Source: Rhodobacteraceae bacterium UBA6141 (GTDB lineage Bacteria > Pseudomonadota > Alphaproteobacteria > Rhodobacterales > Rhodobacteraceae). From it: 45,168 nucleotides of DNA. Numbering within the stretch: position 1 is the stretch's first letter; the number at the start of each line of letters is the position of its first letter. Shown here piece after piece: positions 41,777 to 45,168 of the stretch. The position numbers and the translations under genes are program-made. The notes under the pieces were generated by a model, which saw nothing but the letters and a program-made list of their open reading frames with translations, had not been told where the DNA came from and searched no databases. The stretch is from positions 1-45,168 of the forward strand of contig DIVD01000060.1 of NCBI GenBank assembly GCA_002423245.1, written 5' to 3'.

Positions 41777-42358
41777 TCAACCGAGCAAATCGTCAAGCGA
41801 TGTGTCGCTGGACGTATCGGGAACATTCTCTTCCACAGAATGCGTGTAAGGGTCAAAACCCACTTCCGCATTCGGAACATCTGCGGGCCAGTATCCATGC
41901 GGTTGAAGCCGCACAATCTGGCTGCTCATTCGCCACAGCATCGTGCTCAGCACCATTTCGGGATTAGAACCCCGGATCACAACACCCGCCTCGCTGAGGG
42001 CCTCGAATAGTTCCGTGCGCCCCATCGGCTCACCATGCTCAAGAATCAGTTCGCGTGCTTTGGCCGCAACATCTTCCTTCTTCGGGTTCTTCGGGCGCTT
42101 CATCTGGGGGCGAGGCGGCTTTTCGACAGGTTCAAGGCCAGGGATAGCCTGTGGAAGAATCTGGGCTTCCGGGGCTTTTTCGGCACCAACTCCCGCGAAT
42201 TCATTCCACGAGGTAAGGAATGCCCTAGCTCGCTCGCACTCATCCTGAAGCGAAGCGCGCTCTGACCGCAAGGCATTGATTTTACTTTCAATTTCTTGGA
42301 TTCGAGCGGTCGCATCGGCGATTCGACGCTGCGCATTCTCAACAGCAATGTCCGTCAT
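41777..42358 (-). CDS. coiled-coil protein with HARE-HTH domain
   Basis: 193 residues from ATG 42358 (GGAGGGACGC upstream). An N-terminal coiled coil (about 1-55, NAQRRIADATARIQEIESKINALRSERASLQDE) is followed by a Pro/Lys-rich linker. The C-terminal winged helix VAAKARELILEHGEPMGRTELFEALSEAGVVI ... STMLWRMSSQIVRL ... HGYW matches the HARE-HTH pattern found in ASXL, RNA polymerase delta and restriction systems. Monocistronic and opposite to the phage late genes, so probably a lysogenic-state accessory or defence gene. Function not known. Confidence 0.72.
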   Translation of the reverse strand: MTDIAVENAQRRIADATARIQEIESKINALRSERASLQDECERARAFLTSWNEFAGVGAEKAPEAQILPQAIPGLEPVEKPPRPQMKRPKNPKKEDVAAKARELILEHGEPMGRTELFEALSEAGVVIRGSNPEMVLSTMLWRMSSQIVRLQPHGYWPADVPNAEVGFDPYTHSVEENVPDTSSDTSLDDLLG

Positions 42359-42445
42359 GCGTCCCTCCAAAGGCGTTGACTCTCATGAAGGATTCTGCCC
42401 GATGTCCACACATTTATCAACACGAAACGCAGATACAGAAACGGC

Positions 42446-42474
42446 TTGCTCGAAGATACGAGTGGCGCTAGATT
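42446..42474 (+). promoter_or_regulatory. sigma-70-like promoter of a small transcription unit
   Basis: TTGCTC (42446-42451), a 17-bp spacer, TAGATT (42469-42474). It drives toward the hairpin, the 21-codon ORF and the terminator downstream. Moderate match to consensus. Confidence 0.5.
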
Positions 42475-42496
42475 GTCTTTGCATCTCGGAAGAGGC

Positions 42497-42522
42497 GACT
42501 CGGGGGGTAGGAGCCCCGAGTC
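42497..42522 (+). promoter_or_regulatory. perfect 9-bp hairpin near the predicted 5' end
   Basis: GACTCGGGG (42497-42505) / CCCCGAGTC (42514-42522), loop GGTAGGAG, about 15-20 nt after the predicted transcription start. No U tract follows; possible mRNA-stabilising or protein-binding structure. Confidence 0.6.
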
Positions 42523-42556
42523 ATATTCAACCGTGTAAGGAAGAAAGGAGGTTGCC

Positions 42557-42622
42557 GTGTCTAACTACCCGTGGCTGGGCGGAAGGGGAAACTTTACCCC
42601 GTCCCCAGCCTTGTTAAGATAG
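42557..42622 (+). CDS. 21-codon small ORF with strong ribosome site
   Basis: GTG 42557 is preceded by AAAGGAGGTTGCC, one of the best Shine-Dalgarno sequences in the element. The peptide begins MSNYPWLGGRGNFTPSP and ends in ALLR, stop TAG. The coding part can itself fold (GGCTGGG/CCCAGCC around an inner GGGG/CCCC). The terminator at 42631 follows 9 nt later, so it is the only ORF of the transcript. It is too short to place in a family. Confidence 0.55.
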   Translation: MSNYPWLGGRGNFTPSPALLR

Positions 42623-42630
42623 AGACAACC

Positions 42631-42657
42631 AAGGGTGGCCTTAGGGCCACCCTTTTT
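42631..42657 (+). terminator. rho-independent terminator of the small unit
   Basis: Stem AAGGGTGGCC (42631-42640) / GGCCACCCTT (42645-42654), loop TTAG, followed by TTT (a TTTTTC run). Confidence 0.9.
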
Positions 42658-42718
42658 CTTTAGCACGCGCACAGGACTCCGTTCAACAACAAAGTCAAGA
42701 AATTTGTTCGCGCTCAGG

Positions 42719-42991
42719 TTACTTACTGTTCGCGGCAAGTGCGCTCAGGCGGTTGTCAACGCCACGAATGATTTCCCTAAGGTTCTCGACCTCAGCCTCC
42801 AACATCGCAAGTTGCTGACCGGTCACGAAATCGGATGCAGCTACGGTTTCGCCAGTCTCAAAGGACTGGGTTAACCGCAAGACAATCTCACCATTCAGCG
42901 AACGGTTCTCAGCCCGTGCGGCCTCCTCAATCTTCTGCCGAAGATCGGGCGGCAATCGCAGCTTCATATCTGGGACGTTGCGTTCTGACAT
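42719..42991 (-). CDS. Arc-type ribbon-helix-helix protein with coiled-coil tail
   Basis: 90 residues from ATG 42991 (alternatives 43000 and 43033). VPDMKLRLPPDLRQKIEEAARAENRSLNGEIVLRLTQSFE is the Arc-like DNA-binding part, and LAMLEAEVENLREIIRGVDNRL is a C-terminal coiled coil that could mediate higher oligomers. Divergent from a second Arc-like gene across an 86-bp region with TGGGG repeats. The start codon lies at the edge of an 18-bp palindrome, which suggests autorepression. Confidence 0.82.
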   Translation of the reverse strand: MSERNVPDMKLRLPPDLRQKIEEAARAENRSLNGEIVLRLTQSFETGETVAASDFVTGQQLAMLEAEVENLREIIRGVDNRLSALAANSK

Positions 42992-43067
42992 GGGGCACAT
43001 ATGCCCCAATCTGGGGATTGACCGCAAGCTCAAATAAATATACCCAAACTGGGGTAATATTAACCCA
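42991..43067. promoter_or_regulatory. operator region between divergent ribbon-helix-helix genes
   Basis: Contains the palindrome TGGGGCA-CATA-TGCCCCA (42991-43008), a further TGGGG (43012-43016), then TACCC (43041-43045), GGGGTA (43051-43056) and AACCCA (43062-43067) in AT-rich DNA. The repeated TGGGG/CCCCA half-sites look like operators for one or both Arc-like proteins, similar in layout to the P22 Arc/Mnt control region. Confidence 0.6.
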
Positions 43068-43077
43068 TAGGTGGAAC

Positions 43078-43233
43078 ATGAAGAACATCGAACTGAAAAT
43101 CAGGCTGCCGGAAGCCGTGAAGGAATGGCTGGCCGCACGGGCCGAAGCGAACGACCGCAGCATGACCGCAGAAGTGAACCGCATCCTCAAGGCGGCTCAG
43201 GCCGCCGAAACTCATACGGGGGCCGCGCAATGA
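43078..43233 (+). CDS. Arc family DNA-binding protein
   Basis: 51 residues: KNIELKIRLPEAVKEWLAARAEANDRSMTAEVNRILKAAQ, a minimal ribbon-helix-helix with the P-x-x-V-K-x-W and R-S-M-x-x-E-V motifs of Arc. Divergent from the other Arc-like gene; the intergenic TGGGG boxes are the likely shared operator. It leads a rightward operon with a small gene, the excisionase-like gene and int. In P22-like phages an Arc protein represses lytic control genes; here it more likely controls integration genes (inference). Confidence 0.82.
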   Translation: MKNIELKIRLPEAVKEWLAARAEANDRSMTAEVNRILKAAQAAETHTGAAQ

Positions 43234-43418
43234 CCCACCAGCGCACAATCAGCATTTATCAGACCAGCTTGAGCCGTTTCGTCGTGCACCTGCGTGGGCT
43301 GCCTCACCGGGATTTCCCGACCCTTGCCGAAGCGGAAGGACACGCCGAGACGGTGCAGGCTGCGAACGGTGGCGCTGATCGCTGCCGGATCGCTATTCGG
43401 CGGGAGGCAGGCGCATGA
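43230..43418 (+). CDS. small conserved-looking phage protein, unknown
   Basis: 62 residues, ATGA overlap with the Arc-like gene and 4-bp overlap with the next. RTISIYQTSLSRFVVHLRGLPHRDFPTLAEAEGHAETVQAANG suggests a small alpha/beta fold. No family recognised. Position in the regulator-xis-int operon suggests an early or integration-linked role. Confidence 0.55.
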   Translation: MTHQRTISIYQTSLSRFVVHLRGLPHRDFPTLAEAEGHAETVQAANGGADRCRIAIRREAGA

Positions 43419-43738
43419 CCACCCTTCAATCCGAAGACCACCCCCTGATGACCGCTGCCGAAGCCGCCGTGAAGCTGGGAATGAGCGCCAAAACGTTGAT
43501 GGGCCACGTCCATTCCGGGCGGCTTCGCTTCATCAACATCGGCACCGCCAAGCGGAAATCCTACCGCTTCACCCCCAAGAACCTGCGCACCTTCATTGAA
43601 AACCAGAAAGAAAGGGAGGTTCCCAAATGTCCGTCTTTCCCAACAAAAAAGGCATCTATCAAATCGACTTCATCATTCGGGGTCACAGGATTCAGCGCAA
43701 TGCAGAAACCCGGAACCGCCGCGAAGCCGAAGCACTAG
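43415..43738 (+). CDS. excisionase/MerR-like helix-turn-helix protein
   Basis: 107 residues. MTAAEAAVKLGMSAKTLMGHVHSGRLRFINIGT, followed by KRKSYRFTPKNLRTFIENQ, is the AlpA/excisionase-type winged-helix pattern. The last ~37 codons run over the first 112 bp of int in a different frame; that tail (CPSFPTKKASIKSTSSFGVT...) is low-complexity and probably only a by-product of the overlap. It may promote excision by bending DNA at attL/attR (inference). Confidence 0.75.
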   Translation: MTTLQSEDHPLMTAAEAAVKLGMSAKTLMGHVHSGRLRFINIGTAKRKSYRFTPKNLRTFIENQKEREVPKCPSFPTKKASIKSTSSFGVTGFSAMQKPGTAAKPKH

Positions 43739-44748
43739 AGAAGGAGCTTAGGAAGCAGGTTCTGGCCGAGATCGAGCGGGAAAAAGCGACTGGTAAGGGG
43801 CCGCTGACTCTTGATCTGGCCTTCGGGCGCTATTGGGAGGAAGTCGGGCAGCACCACGCAAACCCGAATGACACCCACCGCGACATTGCCCGGCTGATCG
43901 CATACTTCGGCAAGGACACTTTGCTTGACCAGATCACCGACCGAGAGGTTGCCGCCATGGTCGCATGGCGTTCATCTCACACGGTGGGGGGCAGGAAGAA
44001 GCGGAAGGATGGCAGCCCCATGCCGAAGATCAGCCCCGCGACAGTGAACCGAACCGGCACCCTTGTGTTGAAGAACCTCTTCGGGCGCGCACGGCGCGTG
44101 TGGCGCTATCACTTCCCGCTTGAGCCGATCTGGCGTGACCACCTGTTGAAGGAGCCGCAAGAGCGGGTGCGGGAACTGCACGACGACGAAAGCACCGCGC
44201 TGGATGATGCTGTGCGCGACGATTACGCCCCGTGGATAGAGTTCGCCCGGCTCACCGGCCTGCGCCGCAGGGAAACGCTTCTGCGGTGGCGTGACGTGAA
44301 TTGGAGTGCAGGACAGATCAGCGTTATGGGCAAGGGAGGCCGGAAGGTAACGACCCCGATCACCGAAGCTGTGCGTGCCCTTTTGGAGCCCTTGAAAGGC
44401 CATCACCCGGAATGGGTGTTCACCTACGTTGCCAAGAAGACCCGAGGCAACAAGGTGCGGGGCACCCGCTACCCTATCACCCTTGAAGGGGCCAAGACAC
44501 AGTGGCGCAGGACGCGCGAGAAGGCGGGCATCACCGACTTCCGGTTTCACGACATTCGGCATGACGTGGGCACCAAGCTGCTGAGGGCGACCGGGAACCT
44601 GAAACTTGTTCAGCGCACCTTGAACCACTCCGATCTGAAAACCACCCTGCGTTATGCCCATGTGCAGGATGCCGAGATCGCCGCAGGGCTTGAGGCCCTT
44701 GCAAATCAGCGTTCAAAGTCCCTGAAAAATCCCCTGTCCACCAACTGA
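43627..44748 (+). CDS. int: tyrosine-type phage integrase
   Basis: 373 residues; GGGAGGTTCCCAA precedes the ATG. An N-terminal arm-binding/SAM-like part (about 1-180) precedes the catalytic domain. It has Arg in ARLTGLRRRETLLRW (~213-215), Lys in the GKGGRK beta-hairpin (~236-240), H308-x-x-R311 in FHDIRH, H334 in LNHSD and nucleophile Y343 in LRYAHV. All five classes of catalytic residue are present, so it should be active. It sits 54 bp from attR. Its 3' end overlaps the 15-bp right arm repeat. Confidence 0.96.
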   Translation: MSVFPNKKGIYQIDFIIRGHRIQRNAETRNRREAEALEKELRKQVLAEIEREKATGKGPLTLDLAFGRYWEEVGQHHANPNDTHRDIARLIAYFGKDTLLDQITDREVAAMVAWRSSHTVGGRKKRKDGSPMPKISPATVNRTGTLVLKNLFGRARRVWRYHFPLEPIWRDHLLKEPQERVRELHDDESTALDDAVRDDYAPWIEFARLTGLRRRETLLRWRDVNWSAGQISVMGKGGRKVTTPITEAVRALLEPLKGHHPEWVFTYVAKKTRGNKVRGTRYPITLEGAKTQWRRTREKAGITDFRFHDIRHDVGTKLLRATGNLKLVQRTLNHSDLKTTLRYAHVQDAEIAAGLEALANQRSKSLKNPLSTN

Positions 44749-44780
44749 CGTGCTGCACAACTATCCGAGAAAGAACGGAA
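44715..44780. repeat. putative right integrase arm sites
   Basis: AAAGTCCCTGAAAAA (44715-44729, overlapping the last int codons) and AAGAACGGAA (44771-44780), both exact copies of sites in the left arm and in the same orientation. A degenerate TCCCCTG follows at 44730-44736. Confidence 0.6.
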
Positions 44781-44801
44781 AAGTGAACTTCGGCAATCAG
44801 A

Positions 44802-44846
44802 TTCGGGAGCAGGGGGTCGGAGGTTCGAATCCTCTCGCTCCGACCA
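44802..44846. repeat. attR (45-bp core copy)
   Basis: Identical to 28514-28558. It is the displaced 3' half of the bacterial tRNA-Pro, lacking acceptor 5' strand and D arm, so it is not a tRNA gene. Flanks: AGA|TTCGG and CCA|ATATG. Confidence 0.93.
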
Positions 44847-44927
44847 ATATGTCCCGTACTCCTTGTCGGGTCTTAGGCGCGGCCGCATATTGGTGGCCAG
44901 CGGGCTATGCCCGTGTCACTATTCCGG

Positions 44928-45168
44928 TCACACAAGCGGTTCAGGTGGCTTCAACATAGTTGCCGCCAGCTCTCCAAGTTGTTCTAGTTTCGAGCGGGCG
45001 AATCGGGGTTGATACTTAGTACAGGCTGAACAATCTTCTGGCATGCCGCTCTGACGGTTAGCCCGGCAGTTCTGGGGGATCGGGGCGTTCATGATCACGG
45101 CGAGTGTGGTGATAAAAGGGGTCAAGAGCGCCCTGAGATGGGTGAGGATCTTGCGGAGGTTGGCCGCA
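44928..45168 (-). CDS. unrecognised reading frame, partial at window edge
   Basis: An open leftward frame enters from the right edge and stops at 44928. It reads roughly NLRKILTHLRALLTPFITTL, AVIMNAPIPQ, then a Cys-containing CRANRQSGMPEDCSACTKYQ and KLEQLGELAATMLKPPEPLV. An internal start at 45125 (TTG) is possible. I recognise no family; it could be a remnant of a second mobile element downstream of the tRNA. The 44847-44927 interval holds nothing I can name. Confidence 0.3.
   Translation of the reverse strand, partial: AANLRKILTHLRALLTPFITTLAVIMNAPIPQNCRANRQSGMPEDCSACTKYQPRFARSKLEQLGELAATMLKPPEPLV

Larger units (their letters stand above)
28514..44846 (+). mobile_element. 16.3-kb HK97-type prophage (possibly defective or helper-dependent) in tRNA-Pro
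   Basis: Bounded by identical 45-bp sequences (28514-28558 and 44802-44846), with the tyrosine integrase gene 54 bp inside the right end. It carries portal, prohead protease, capsid, connector, terminase, tail-tube and tape-measure genes plus small regulators. Not found: tail-tip/fibre, endolysin/holin, replication genes, small terminase or a cI-type repressor. Its size is well below the 35-50 kb of typical HK97-like siphoviruses. Confidence 0.93.

Noticed and set aside
44802..44846. A second tRNA-Pro gene at the right end
   Set aside because: Only the 3' half is present; no D arm or acceptor 5' strand, so it is attR.

Overview
The window is a high-GC stretch of an alphaproteobacterial chromosome. 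Several things point to the Rhodobacterales (Rhodobacter/Paracoccus-like): an RpoE-ChrR singlet-oxygen sigma/anti-sigma pair divergent from a flavin amine oxidase and a DUF1365 gene, a 41-residue type L36, DUF3775, DUF3035 and DUF1674 proteins, and the block rsmB - heparinase-like - purH - lspA. The assignment is inference from gene content; no 16S gene is present.

Region by region. 1-5.7 kb: a partial dapD, a LOG-family hydrolase, dinB, a small two-gene operon (ribbon-helix-helix regulator plus membrane protein), N-formylglutamate amidohydrolase, tRNA-Val(GAC), rpmJ and two small conserved proteins. 5.7-9.9 kb: a compact RpoE stress locus. rpoE-chrR reads right and a flavoprotein-DUF1365-DUF3833 operon reads left, and both start from matching TGATCC-N18-TAA promoters in the gap between them. 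9.9-20.9 kb: mutL, an M16 peptidase pair, a DUF3035 lipoprotein, lspA, purH, a heparinase II/III-like gene, rsmB and a DUF1674 protein. 20.9-28.3 kb: dapB and the ribosome/RNA cluster rbfA - truB - rpsO - pnp, interrupted by a phosphodiester glycosidase gene and an RTX calcium-binding protein gene. Two related GC-rich tandem repeats flank the glycosidase gene.

28.5-44.8 kb is a 16.3-kb prophage or prophage-like element inserted in tRNA-Pro(CGG). A 45-bp direct repeat (attL 28514-28558, attR 44802-44846) begins at the anticodon loop. The element carries an HK97-type head module (portal, protease, capsid, connectors, large terminase), a tail tube, a tail chaperone and a tape measure protein. 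At its right end are divergent ribbon-helix-helix regulators, an excisionase-like protein and a tyrosine integrase. I found no tail-tip/fibre, lysis, replication or classical cI genes, and the large terminase is displaced to between the head-closure and tape-measure genes. It is either a trimmed prophage or an element that depends on a helper. Inside it are several features outside the long genes: repeats matched at both ends that look like integrase arm sites, a 12-bp-spaced iteron cluster, two tiny opposite-strand ORFs inside the structural operon, and a roughly 175-nt transcription unit with a promoter, a hairpin, a 21-codon ORF with a strong ribosome site, and a terminator.

The last 320 bp after attR hold only the end of an unrecognised leftward reading frame that runs off the window.
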